This document shows, one piece after another, positions 10,001 through 17,729 of a stretch of 64,000 nt of DNA. The first letter of the stretch is position 1; the number at the start of each line of letters is the position of its first letter. Below the pieces are notes generated by a model. It saw only the letters and a program-made list of their open reading frames with translations, was not told where the DNA came from and ran no database searches. The position numbers and the translations under genes are program-made. Location of the stretch: positions 372,001 through 436,000 of the forward strand of contig NZ_JACHIP010000005.1 in assembly GCF_014203275.1 (NCBI RefSeq), given 5' to 3'. The stretch comes from Granulicella aggregans (lineage in GTDB: Bacteria > Acidobacteriota > Terriglobia > Terriglobales > Acidobacteriaceae).

Positions 10001-10545
10001 ACATCCTCAGCATCAACTACGTCTACAAACTGCCCTTCTTCACCAGCCCCAACACCTTCGCACATAGCATCGCCGGTGGCTGGGAAGTCGCTGGAACGTT
10101 CATCGCAGAGACCGGAGTCATCATCCAGAACCAGGGCCCTGGCCTGTCGGTGGGCTACGATCCAGTCGGTCTCGGCGGAGGCTACAGCAACCGTCCAAAC
10201 GTAAATGGCAAGGTCCACTACACGAAGAAGTCGACCCAATGGTTCGACCCAAGCGTCTTCTCCGCTCCAATCCCGGTATGGGCTGGCGGCGTCAACCAGG
10301 GCTTTGGTAACGCTCGCAAGGATACCGTTCTCGGCCCTGGCCGCAACAACTTCACAACCTCACTCTACAAAACCTTCGTCATCCATGAGGGCATTGAATT
10401 CAAGTTCCGTGCCGAGTCCTTCAACACCTTCAACCACACCCAGTTCAACGGCGTGAGCAACAACTACGGCAACGGAAACTTCGGTGCCATCACCAGCACC
10501 TACGACCCGCGTGTCCTTGAGCTTGGCGCATCACTCAAGTTCTAA
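7033..10545 (+). CDS. Oar-like TonB-dependent outer-membrane receptor
   Basis: The start is GTG, fixed by AGGAGGAG (7019-7026). A signal peptide (residues ~1-28, ending CSAQQ) precedes a carboxypeptidase-regulatory-like beta sandwich (GIVTDKQGAVVPNA, residues ~34-115). A plug-like region with VNGLRESHNIWLIDGGEADD follows, then a long barrel ending VLELGASLKF. Length and domain order match the ~1100-1200-residue Oar/carboxypeptidase-regulatory receptors that are abundant in Acidobacteria and are thought to import oligosaccharides or peptides using TonB energy. The gene has its own promoter and a strong terminator. The upstream glycosidases suggest an amino-sugar oligomer as ligand, which is inference only. 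Confidence 0.9.
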   Translation: MNRKIRRYLSLPVVLLLAFVVSLTCSAQQNSEINGIVTDKQGAVVPNAHLILTLPSTGLTRETDSNTSGFFTFPGLNIGTYTLKVTAPGFQTSLQSGLELNISQTLRSDISMIVGSVDTTVSVEASALQVQADSNVVSTLINSEQFSEIATENRNFAALVALGLGVSTTLPDSNTPTSVASNFNISVNGLRESHNIWLIDGGEADDRGGGGGPNIMPSQDAISQLETLSSNYPPDYGISSGATISLGLKSGTRKFHGSIWEFNRNADYDANTYFNKQGGQARTKLNYNIYGFNIGGPLFVPKTYNTGKEKTFFFWNEEWRKIVQGSTPNAVNTLPAADFPVAGQNLAYVAPAFAPTTSIIVPTVGDAAYNAKLATLGLVAGQPFPNQTIPAALLDPNAILYLASGIVPKPNLANGQNVSSANQPIYVRDDVVRIDHKLNDKFQILGHYLADKVIQGYASPMLGWSGASYPTITSTLTNPSNSAVVKLTDTISPNLLAEASFNYDGNVIGITNSANSQNPSGWTVSPFFANGSKNVPNMNWGSPYGTQENPGSAPWHNAARDYSPNGSLYYAVGKHQMKFGLGYNRYTKNQQLFGDPGGQFKYGTLSNDSFVDMILGLASTYDQAQALNTNHYVNQTTSAYVMDNWHVTPTLSLQLGLRYDALPHAYERANQIANFDPTQYLQSSAAQFNADGTLNASGPGFQTVGGTAFYQNGIYNAGTNGYPKGLVTNDYATLQPRVGFSDDIFGHGKTILRGGFGSFYERVQGNDIYNTAANEPYFNDPQASSVYLSNPHTSFATGNTAALPNFAQGLTSLARTYKAPGVVQYSLGVQQELQPSLILVVQYVGNLAWHQQVERNINTYSLNTPLTSTQAALGSVHTPGRADNSLYSRANAGDPNNKSGTNPGASSIPVPDQLRNFVGYTGITQQENSTNGGYNGFQTGLRAQNKHGLTGEIDYTWSHEIDITSFDEATVSNPFNLKYDKGSGAIDRRNILSINYVYKLPFFTSPNTFAHSIAGGWEVAGTFIAETGVIIQNQGPGLSVGYDPVGLGGGYSNRPNVNGKVHYTKKSTQWFDPSVFSAPIPVWAGGVNQGFGNARKDTVLGPGRNNFTTSLYKTFVIHEGIEFKFRAESFNTFNHTQFNGVSNNYGNGNFGAITSTYDPRVLELGASLKF

Positions 10546-10561
10546 CCACCTCACTCCAACC

Positions 10562-10605
10562 GAAACAGGCGCGGCAGGTCTCTCTGCCGCGCCTGTTTCT
10601 CTTTT
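10562..10605 (+). terminator. Rho-independent terminator after the receptor gene
   Basis: A perfect 16-bp stem (10562-10577 with 10584-10599) closes a 6-base loop GTCTCT and is followed by TCTTTT. It lies 17 bp after the receptor stop. Confidence 0.9.
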
Positions 10606-10624
10606 GTGCCTTCACACGGTTATC

Positions 10625-11794
10625 ATGAACGCGTCTACAAACCGCCTCTCCTCCTCCATGCGTTCTCTCTTCTGCCTTATCCTCGCCGCAGCTTCACTAC
10701 AAGCTGTCGCACAGTCCCCGGATCGCGCCGCAGCCATCGCCCTCGAACAACGGGGCCGCACCGTAGAAGCAGAACTAGCGTGGCACTCCATCGCCGCCTC
10801 CGATCCCGGCAACGCCGAAGCCTTCGCCCATCTCGGCCTGCTCGCCTCTCGTCAGGAGCACTACGCCGACGCCATCGCCAGCTACAACAAAGCCCTCGTG
10901 CTCGCCCCGAATATGCCCGGCCTGCAGATGAACCTCGGCCTCGTGCTCTTCAAGGCAAACCAGTTCCCCGCCGCCATCAAGAACTTCTCCGCGCTGCTCA
11001 GTCTCCATCCCGATGCCGCGACCGTCAATCATCTAACTATCCTCCTCGGCATGGCCCACTTCGGCATGGGCGACTATCTCGTTGCGATCCCTTACCTCGA
11101 ACGCTCCGCCGCCAACGATCCCCAAAGCCTCACCCTCCGTCTCACGCTCGCTCACAGCTGCCTCTGGAGCAAGCAGTACGACTGCGTCCTCTCCGTCTAC
11201 AAACAAATCCTGGCTCTCAACGCCGACTCCGCTGAAGCCGACATGATCGCTGGCGAAGCGCTCGACGAGAAAGGTGACGACTCCGGCGCCATCGGACAGT
11301 TTCGCGCCGCCACCCACGCCAACCCCAGCGAGCCCAATGCACACTTCGGACTTGGCTATCTCCTCTGGAAGCAGCAGCACTTCGACGAAGCCGCTGTCGA
11401 ATTCGAGGCCGAGCTCAACATCAACCCCACCCAGGGCCAGGCCCGCGCCTACCTCGCCGACTCGCTCGTAGAGATCAATCAGTTCGAGAAGGCCCGCCCC
11501 GATCTCGAACAACTTGTCGCTGCTCCGAACTCATCCGCAATGGTCCACCGCGATCTCGGAATCGTCTATGGCGAGACCGGCCACCCCGAAGACGCCATGA
11601 AGCAGCTTCAACAAGCCATCCTACTCGACCCCAGCTATGTCTCTGCCCACTGGCGCCTCGCGAAGATCTATCAGGCCACCGGCAACAAGGCCCTCGCCAA
11701 ATCGGAGTTCGAGATCGTAAGCACCATGAAGCAGCAAAGCAGCCGTCCTCTCACTCAGCAACTGGACACAACTCCATCATCACAGCACCCGTAA
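10625..11794 (+). CDS. Secreted tetratricopeptide-repeat protein
   Basis: The chosen ATG begins a signal-peptide-like N-terminus (MNASTNRLSSSMRSLF through LQAVAQS). A second ATG at 10658 would also leave a signal peptide, and neither has a strong ribosome site. The 389-residue protein is built of 34-residue TPR units, for example NAEAFAHLGLLASRQEHYAD, PNAHFGLGYLLWKQQHFDEA and SAHWRLAKIYQATGNKALAK. TPR arrays are protein-binding scaffolds, and such secreted proteins often follow large TonB receptors in Acidobacteria. A strong terminator separates the two genes, so they are not simply co-transcribed. The stop abuts the stop of the convergent small gene with no gap. Confidence 0.85.
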   Translation: MNASTNRLSSSMRSLFCLILAAASLQAVAQSPDRAAAIALEQRGRTVEAELAWHSIAASDPGNAEAFAHLGLLASRQEHYADAIASYNKALVLAPNMPGLQMNLGLVLFKANQFPAAIKNFSALLSLHPDAATVNHLTILLGMAHFGMGDYLVAIPYLERSAANDPQSLTLRLTLAHSCLWSKQYDCVLSVYKQILALNADSAEADMIAGEALDEKGDDSGAIGQFRAATHANPSEPNAHFGLGYLLWKQQHFDEAAVEFEAELNINPTQGQARAYLADSLVEINQFEKARPDLEQLVAAPNSSAMVHRDLGIVYGETGHPEDAMKQLQQAILLDPSYVSAHWRLAKIYQATGNKALAKSEFEIVSTMKQQSSRPLTQQLDTTPSSQHP

Positions 11795-12112
11795 CTATGG
11801 CACCTTCCCCACCTCCGCCTTCACCACTGCAGCCAGCTTCTGCAGCTCCTCCACCTTCTTCACCATCGCCAGCGACAGCGTATCCGGGCCATTCTTCGCC
11901 ATCTCCGCTTGCACCTCGCGGCTAAGCGCAAGCATCCTGTGTGTATCCGCGATCAGCTTTACACGCTTCGGGTCGAATGATTCAGCCTTCGTGCTCGCAT
12001 TCGCAGAAGGCTCCGCCTGACTCTGCGCTAGCGCAGCCGGAACTCCGGCCATCAGAATGAGCGTGAGCACTAATGAGCAGATCCACCTTCGCCGCTGCAA
12101 CGTAGCCCTCAT
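11795..12112 (-). CDS. Small secreted helical protein (unknown function), second of a pair
   Basis: The protein is about 105 residues with a clear signal peptide (RRRWICSLVLTLILMAG ending ALAQ). A charged helical mature part follows (LIADTHRMLALSREVQAEM, VKKVEELQKLAAVVKAEV). The start overlaps the previous stop as TGATG; a GTG one codon earlier is the alternative. There are no cysteines in the mature part. Its spacing of hydrophobic and charged residues parallels the C-terminal half of the neighbouring 127-residue protein, suggesting an old duplication. It is the last gene of the unit with the multiheme cytochrome. I do not recognise the family. Confidence 0.7.
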   Translation of the reverse strand: MRATLQRRRWICSLVLTLILMAGVPAALAQSQAEPSANASTKAESFDPKRVKLIADTHRMLALSREVQAEMAKNGPDTLSLAMVKKVEELQKLAAVVKAEVGKVP

Positions 12113-12495
12113 CACTGCGCCTTCATCGCAATGGCGAGATTCTTCGCCAGCGTTTCGATCTTGTTTACGTTCGCGGCAAGCTCCGCCTTCGAGGCATCAC
12201 CCGCCGGCCCAGAGGCCGCCTTCTCCGCACGCTCCGACAACACCACCAGTTCATTCGCTGCCCACACAATCAGCTGCCTGCGCTTCTCGTTCTGTGCCGC
12301 GACCGCCCTCCGCATCGCGGCGGCCGCCGCCGGGTCTTCAGCATGGTTGCGGAGACGCGGATCAATCTCTCGCGGCGTTGGGTCAGGCAGCTTCAGCACC
12401 TGCGACGGACTGTTCTGTCCTCGTGCGCCATCCACCAGCAGGCAGTTCATTCCGGCAGCTAAGAGTATCCACTTAAGCAGGCGCTCTCTTCGCAT
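12112..12495 (-). CDS. Small secreted helical protein (unknown function), first of a pair
   Basis: The start at 12495 is chosen because GGAGGTGGAT precedes the ATG directly and a signal peptide follows (RRERLLKWILLAAGMNCLL). Longer starts at 12534 and 12537 add unlikely residues. The 127-residue product has a Pro-rich early mature region (KLPDPTPREIDPRLRNH) and helices ending IETLAKNLAIAMKAQ. The C-terminal half resembles the next gene product (R..LI....L..LS pattern, then a K-E-L-K helix). It lies ~80 bp after the cytochrome gene on the same strand. A periplasmic helper for that cytochrome is one guess; no named family was recognised. Confidence 0.7.
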   Translation of the reverse strand: MRRERLLKWILLAAGMNCLLVDGARGQNSPSQVLKLPDPTPREIDPRLRNHAEDPAAAAAMRRAVAAQNEKRRQLIVWAANELVVLSERAEKAASGPAGDASKAELAANVNKIETLAKNLAIAMKAQ

Positions 12496-12573
12496 ATCCA
12501 CCTCCAGCATCGCGGACCCGAGTACAGAAGCCATCAAGCCTTACGCAAAGCACCAGGCCATCGCTGCCGCAAA

Positions 12574-13800
12574 TTATAGTCCCGCAGACGCACCCATCTT
12601 CGCCATCGGATAGACCTTTATCCAGTGGGTCCTCATCCGGGCGCGCACTGTCTGCCCCGCCGTCTCGGAGGCGATCACCTGCGTCTCCTCCACCGGCATA
12701 TGGCAGTCGATGCAGTTCTTCTTGATCGCCGCTCCCTGCGTCTTCGCCACCCCGCAACTCTGCCACTGATGGCATGTCAGACATTTCTCCGAGTAAGCAG
12801 CCGCCACCTTCTCCGGCTCATGCACGTTGTGGCAGGTCGAGCACGAGAGCGTCGCCGAACCTTGATAGCACTTGCTTCGCTGCAACAGTCCCACCTGGTT
12901 TCCATGCACGTCTGGATGCTCCGCCGCCGCCCCGGGCATCGATTCAAAGTAATCTTTCAGCGGCCTCCCCGGCACATACGAGTACGCCGGGAGCAAGGCC
13001 CTCCTCTGTATCCCGCCGTGGCAGACCGCGCAGGCATCCACCTGCAGGTCCCGCGTAAACTTCGCCGGATTCAGGATCGCTGCATCGCCTCCATGCGCCG
13101 CGCCCGCGGAATACTTCGCCACATGCGCCGACCCGCCGCCATGGCAGCTCTCGCAGGTAATCCCCGTCACCAGGGTCGTCTTCACATACGCATTCGTCAT
13201 CGCGTCGCTGGATGCCGCCGCGATATAGCTCGCGTGGCACTCCATGCACCCCGGATTCACAGGTCGCGTGAAATCCGCAGTGCCATCCGTGTACCCGGGG
13301 CTGTTCACCCATCGCTTGCCATCACTCCAGTAACTCACCGGCAGTTCGAACAGCTTGTCGCCCTGCCAATAGAGATACGTCTGCCCGCGCGCTCCCGACC
13401 CAGTCACCACGTCGATGCTCTCGCGGCGCTTGTGTGTCTCCTTCCCCCATCCCGTCACTGCAGTCTGTGAGAAACCCGTGCCGTCCCTCTCCATCTTGAA
13501 AAAGAGCGAAGGCAGCTCAGGATTCTTCGCCTCATCATGGATTGTCAGAACATTCTCGCCGCTGCGAAAACTCCCCAGCAGACTTCGGTCGTTCGCCGGT
13601 GCAGATGCCGCTCGATGCGCCGTGTGCATGTAGGAGCCGGTCTCACCCGCATGACAGTGCGCGCAAGCCGCATCGCCGACATATCCCGGCCTCGGATCAT
13701 GCTCCGCACCCTGTCCAGCCAACGAACGCCCCACCGCGAACATGCATACGAAGGCACCCGCTAAGAATCGCGACGCAATCCTCTTTCGGCTCACAATCAT
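12574..13800 (-). CDS. Periplasmic seven-heme cytochrome c
   Basis: The ATG at 13800 gives a 408-residue protein with an export signal (residues ~1-29, ending RSLAG). The reading frame continues upstream, but that part is repeat sequence and is rejected. Seven CXXCH heme motifs begin at Cys46, 185, 216, 257, 320, 340 and 363. A lone Cys311 in SKCYQGS precedes the fifth. The arrangement resembles the cytochrome c554-like and doubled-CXXCH families, which carry electrons in the periplasm. The beta-propeller gene is upstream and two small secreted proteins are downstream on the same strand. No partner quinol dehydrogenase or terminal reductase gene is visible, so electron donor and acceptor are unknown. 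Confidence 0.88.
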   Translation of the reverse strand: MIVSRKRIASRFLAGAFVCMFAVGRSLAGQGAEHDPRPGYVGDAACAHCHAGETGSYMHTAHRAASAPANDRSLLGSFRSGENVLTIHDEAKNPELPSLFFKMERDGTGFSQTAVTGWGKETHKRRESIDVVTGSGARGQTYLYWQGDKLFELPVSYWSDGKRWVNSPGYTDGTADFTRPVNPGCMECHASYIAAASSDAMTNAYVKTTLVTGITCESCHGGGSAHVAKYSAGAAHGGDAAILNPAKFTRDLQVDACAVCHGGIQRRALLPAYSYVPGRPLKDYFESMPGAAAEHPDVHGNQVGLLQRSKCYQGSATLSCSTCHNVHEPEKVAAAYSEKCLTCHQWQSCGVAKTQGAAIKKNCIDCHMPVEETQVIASETAGQTVRARMRTHWIKVYPMAKMGASAGL

Positions 13801-13947
13801 CGCGCCCTTGACGCTCTCTCTACGAGCCGAGTCTATGTCCTCTCTAATTGGCAATCCGAGTCCCGGCCCCCGCTCGACCGAGATGACTATACCTCTCGAA
13901 AACCCGCCGAACAAGAGGCCATAATCTCGACTTAGCCCTTTCAGAAG

Positions 13948-14000
13948 CGTCATCTCCACCGGAGCGTAGCGAAATGGAGGGCCCCCGCATTTCGTCTTTG
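13948..14000. repeat. GTCAT repeat, family C copy 1
   Basis: CGTCATCTCCACCGGAGCG, then GAAATGGAGGGCCCCCGC and ATTTCGTC. It lies between the propeller and cytochrome genes. Confidence 0.7.
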
Positions 14001-14021
14001 TCTTTCCCGCTTTCATCCCCA

Positions 14022-15104
14022 TTACTGCGCCGCCCACGCCAGCCCATCCGGATCGCCGCCCACATCCACATGCCCCGTCACCTGTAGCGTCTTCAGATCC
14101 ACCACGGCCACATAGTTGTCCGGTCCGCAAGATACAAAAACACGGTTGCCCACCGGGTCCATCAGTATCCCCGAAGCTCCATGCCCGATCTTCACCCGCT
14201 TGAACTCCTTCCGCGAAGCCACGTCGTAGACCACCAGATCCCCGTCACCCAGGCTTGAGATCACCGCACGCTCGCCATCCGGAGTAAACTTCAACCGGTT
14301 CGCCCCGAAGGTCTTTGCCGCAATAGTCGCCATCACTTTCTTGCTCGTCAGGTCGATCACAGACAAAGTTCCATCCTGTGCATTCGCGGTCCACAGTTCG
14401 GTCCCATCTGGTGTCACGTCGAATCCTTCATCGCCTCTGCCCACCGGGATCACAGTCTCCTTCCAGTCCATCCGCGGCGCGTTCCCTCCCGGAGGCGGAC
14501 CACCTTGCGACATGCCCGGAGGTGGCTTCATACCTGGGGGTGGCCCCATCGGAGGCAGCGTCACCAGCTCCAGAACGGTCACCGTCGCGGAACTCACATT
14601 CGTCGTGTAGATATGTTTCTCGTCCCTCGCAACATAGATCATGTGCGTCCGGTCCTGCCCCGTTCCCATGATCCATTCCACCTGCGCCGTTGAAGGATTG
14701 TAGGTCGCAATCGCCTTTGCACCCTCCGCCGTAAACCAAACCTTGTCGTCCGCGAACGCCAACCCATGCGGCCCGTTCAATGCGCCCGTATCGATGTCCG
14801 GCAGCGCCTTTTGCCCCACCAAATCAATCACAGACAACGCGTGAAAACGCCCGCCACCATAGATAGACACATACGCCGTCTTGCCATCGTCCGACGCGAT
14901 CACCTCATGCGGGTCAGGCCCCACCGGTGCCTTCGCCATCACCTGCAACGTATCCGCATCCACGATCGACAGAGTGTGGTCCCGCTTCGAGAGCGCCAGC
15001 AGAGACCGCTTCGGTTGAGCTTGCGCAAACGCACCCATCGCAGCCGCAAGCAACGTCACCAAGGCCGCGGCGGCCAGTAATACACGCTTGTCCTCAAGCT
15101 GCAT
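14022..15104 (-). CDS. Secreted YVTN/YncE-type beta-propeller protein
   Basis: The ATG at 15104 follows GGAGGGG by 4 bases; a TTG one codon earlier is less likely. The 360-residue product has a signal peptide (ending GAFAQAQ) and repeated blades of the YVTN type, such as DHTLSIVDADTLQVMAKAPV, DGTLSVIDLTSKKVMATI and DNYVAVVDLKTLQVTGHV. An insert of Met, Pro and Gly (PPMGPPPGMKPPPGMSQGG, residues ~181-200) interrupts the fold and looks like a surface loop. Such propellers bind proteins or small ligands in the periplasm. It opens the four-gene minus-strand unit with the seven-heme cytochrome, so a shared role is likely but unproven. Confidence 0.85.
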   Translation of the reverse strand: MQLEDKRVLLAAAALVTLLAAAMGAFAQAQPKRSLLALSKRDHTLSIVDADTLQVMAKAPVGPDPHEVIASDDGKTAYVSIYGGGRFHALSVIDLVGQKALPDIDTGALNGPHGLAFADDKVWFTAEGAKAIATYNPSTAQVEWIMGTGQDRTHMIYVARDEKHIYTTNVSSATVTVLELVTLPPMGPPPGMKPPPGMSQGGPPPGGNAPRMDWKETVIPVGRGDEGFDVTPDGTELWTANAQDGTLSVIDLTSKKVMATIAAKTFGANRLKFTPDGERAVISSLGDGDLVVYDVASRKEFKRVKIGHGASGILMDPVGNRVFVSCGPDNYVAVVDLKTLQVTGHVDVGGDPDGLAWAAQ

Positions 15105-15203
15105 CAACCCCTCCGGCTAATCTGGAAACAGCATACAGATTCTTTGACAGACGTAGCCCCGCAACGTCGCTTCCACACATTCAAATGCCGTCGCGTCTGA
15201 GCC

Positions 15204-17492
15204 TCACTCCGCCACGATAAAGCTGTCGTGCAACGTTGCCGCCGAGCTGTCCCCTACCCAGACATCAAACTCCGACGGCTCAACTACCCATCCGTTCTTC
15301 GCCGCGCTCCAGTAATTCCGCTCATCATGCCCGATCGTGAACGTCACCTCGCGCTTTTCTCCCGGCTTCAGCGTCACCCTCTCGAAGCCCTTCAGCTCCC
15401 GCACTGGTCGCGACGCCGATCCATATTTCTGGTGAATATAAAGCTGCACCACCTCGTCCGCCGCGACCGCTCCTGTATTTGTAATCATGGCGGTTGCTTT
15501 TATCGCGCCGTTCACCGGCGAGCTCTTCGCGCTCAGCTTCAGGTCGGAGATCGTGAACGTTGAATAGCTCAGCCCGTACCCAAACGGATACAGCGGAGAC
15601 GTCTCAACATCCCAGTAGCGAGACGTGAATTCCTTCGAGTCATACGGCTTATGCGATTCCGTATGCGCGTAATACACCGGAATCTGCCCTGCCGCCCTCG
15701 GCCAGCTCACCGGCAGCTTGCCCCCCGGAACCGCATCGCCCACCAGCAGATCCGCCACGGCGTTGCCCGCCTCCGTCCCGCCGAAGTAGCAATCCATGAT
15801 CGCCGGGATATGCTCTGAAGCCCATTGCAGATCCAGCGGACGCGTGCTGAACAGCAGCAGCACCACCGGCTTGCCCATCGCCTGAATCTTCTCCAGCAAC
15901 TCCTGCTGCTTGCCCGGTAGCATCAGCGATGAACGCGACGAGTACTCGAAGTCCATCCCCGCGAGTTCGCCCAGCGTCATCACAACCACATCCGAGCTAC
16001 TGGCCAGATCAAGCGCCTTCTTCATCTCACTCGCAGCCTCGTCCCCGCTCCACGGCGTCTCCAGCTTCGCCCCGAACAGGCCATCGAACGATGACGGAAA
16101 CGCCTTCGCAATCTGGACACCCTCGGCAAACTCAACATCAGCACTTTGCAGCTTCGCCTTGATCCCCGCGTACACCGAAACCGAGTCCTCGCCTTTCGCC
16201 GTCAAACTCCACGGCCCATTCATGTCGGCGCCGGAGTTGCCCAGCGGCCCAATCACCGCGACCTTCTTCACCGACTTCGACAGCGGCAGCACACCGCCCT
16301 CGTTCCGCAGCAGCACCGCAGTCCGCGCCGCCGCCGTCCGCTCAGCCGCGCGATGCTTCGCCAGCATCTCCACATGCGTGCCGTCGGTCGCGTCCGCATA
16401 GGGGTGTTCAAACAACCCAAGGTGATACTTAGCCGCCAGGATCGGCCGCACAAGCTCGTCAAGTTGCGCTTGCGAGACCTTGCCCGCATCCACCAGCTTC
16501 TTCAGATTCTCCAGATACGTCCCGGAGCCCATGTCCATATTCACGCCCGCAGCCGCGCCGCGCCCTGCCGCGTCGAGCCTGTCTTTCGCGAACCCCTGCG
16601 TTACCAGGCTGCCCACCGCGAACGCGTCGCTGACGACAAAGCCCTTGAATCCCATCTGCTCTCTCAGCAAGTCATGCAGTAGATGAATGTTCCCCGCCGC
16701 CGGAACATCGTTCAAATCCATGTACGCGCTCATCACCGTTCCCGCGCCCGCCTCCACTCCAGCACGAAACGGCGGCAGATAAACATTCTGCAGTTCCTCT
16801 TCAGAGATGTACGCAGCGTCGTAATCCCGTCCACCCTCAGCCGCACCGTAGCCCGCGAAGTGCTTTATCGTCGCCATAAACGGCCGCGGACTTCCCGGTC
16901 GTCCCTGAAATCCAAACACCTGCGCCCGCGCCATCGCCGCCCCAAGATACGGGTCTTCGCCCGCACCCTCTGAGATCCTTCCCCAACGCGGGTCGCGCGC
17001 AATATCGAGCATCGGCGCAAAACTCCACCGCAGGCCTGCGTGTCCCGCCTCCTCCGCCGCCATCGCCTGTCCGGCTTCGGCCTGCGCCGGATCCCACGAA
17101 GCCGCCGTAGCGATCGGCACCGGCCACTCGGTATCAAACCCATGGATGACGTCGAAACCAAACAAAATCGGAATATGCAGCCGCGTCTCGGTCAGCGCAA
17201 TCTTCTGCAGTTCGTTGATCTTCTTCGGATCGGTCAGAAACAAGAACGACCCCACCTCACCCCGCCGCACCCGGTCCTCATAGGACACGGTATCCGTCTT
17301 CATGCCTGGCACCGGCACCGGGAAGAAGAACGGCTGATTCAACTGCCCGACCTTCTCCTCGGTCGTCATCTGCTTCAGCAACGCATTCGCGCGCTCATTG
17401 TCCTTCGCAGAAGTGGGACCCTGCGCAAGCGCCGTCCCTCCAAACAACACACCGCTCATCGCGGCGATCAGACATACAGAAATTCTGCGCAT
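15204..17492 (-). CDS. Periplasmic GH3 beta-glucosidase (BglX type)
   Basis: The ATG at 17492 follows GAGAGG by 6 bases and starts a signal peptide ending TALAQG; a TTG at 17516 is rejected. The 762-residue protein has the GH3 N-terminal barrel (FGFDVIHGFDTEWPVPI, DPRWGRISEGAGEDPYLG, KHFAGYG), the nucleophile in FVVSDAFAVG (Asp289), the C-terminal alpha/beta sandwich and a fibronectin III-like domain near the end (VQLYIHQKYGSASRPVREL). This is the layout of E. coli BglX, which hydrolyses terminal beta-glucosides in the periplasm. The residues after the nucleophile (AF) differ from the usual W or HG, so the +1 subsite may differ. Xylosidase activity is possible. Confidence 0.9.
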   Translation of the reverse strand: MRRISVCLIAAMSGVLFGGTALAQGPTSAKDNERANALLKQMTTEEKVGQLNQPFFFPVPVPGMKTDTVSYEDRVRRGEVGSFLFLTDPKKINELQKIALTETRLHIPILFGFDVIHGFDTEWPVPIATAASWDPAQAEAGQAMAAEEAGHAGLRWSFAPMLDIARDPRWGRISEGAGEDPYLGAAMARAQVFGFQGRPGSPRPFMATIKHFAGYGAAEGGRDYDAAYISEEELQNVYLPPFRAGVEAGAGTVMSAYMDLNDVPAAGNIHLLHDLLREQMGFKGFVVSDAFAVGSLVTQGFAKDRLDAAGRGAAAGVNMDMGSGTYLENLKKLVDAGKVSQAQLDELVRPILAAKYHLGLFEHPYADATDGTHVEMLAKHRAAERTAAARTAVLLRNEGGVLPLSKSVKKVAVIGPLGNSGADMNGPWSLTAKGEDSVSVYAGIKAKLQSADVEFAEGVQIAKAFPSSFDGLFGAKLETPWSGDEAASEMKKALDLASSSDVVVMTLGELAGMDFEYSSRSSLMLPGKQQELLEKIQAMGKPVVLLLFSTRPLDLQWASEHIPAIMDCYFGGTEAGNAVADLLVGDAVPGGKLPVSWPRAAGQIPVYYAHTESHKPYDSKEFTSRYWDVETSPLYPFGYGLSYSTFTISDLKLSAKSSPVNGAIKATAMITNTGAVAADEVVQLYIHQKYGSASRPVRELKGFERVTLKPGEKREVTFTIGHDERNYWSAAKNGWVVEPSEFDVWVGDSSAATLHDSFIVAE

Positions 17493-17615
17493 ACACGGCC
17501 TCTCAAAGTCCTTCAACTTAGCTATAGGATGACGCCCACCGCAAGAAAGCTAATATAGACCCTTTCTGCAACTCCGGTCTCCCGAAAATGGCACGCTGGC
17601 TCTGCCACCACTCTG

Positions 17616-17651
17616 TACCCCATTCATCGCAGCAAAACCGCGATGAGTGAG
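17616..17651. repeat. Hairpin repeat, family A copy 3
   Basis: TACCCCATTCATCGC pairs with CGCGATGAGTGAGG around AGCAAAAC. It lies between the GH3 gene and the typA terminator. Confidence 0.75.
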
Positions 17652-17676
17652 GCTTCCACAAGACTCCCCCAGAAAC

Positions 17677-17707
17677 AAAAAGGCCCGCATCCACCGGATG
17701 CGGGCCT
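17677..17707 (-). terminator. Rho-independent terminator of typA
   Basis: A perfect 12-bp stem (17681-17692 with 17696-17707) with a 3-base loop, followed on the minus strand by TTTTTG. It lies 23 bp beyond the typA stop. Confidence 0.88.
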
Positions 17708-17729
17708 CTTCAATTTGTATCGCCTGAAG

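Noticed and set aside
13801..14130. Upstream extension of the cytochrome c frame
   Set aside because: It crosses a repeat element and would bury the signal peptide; the ATG at 13800 is better.
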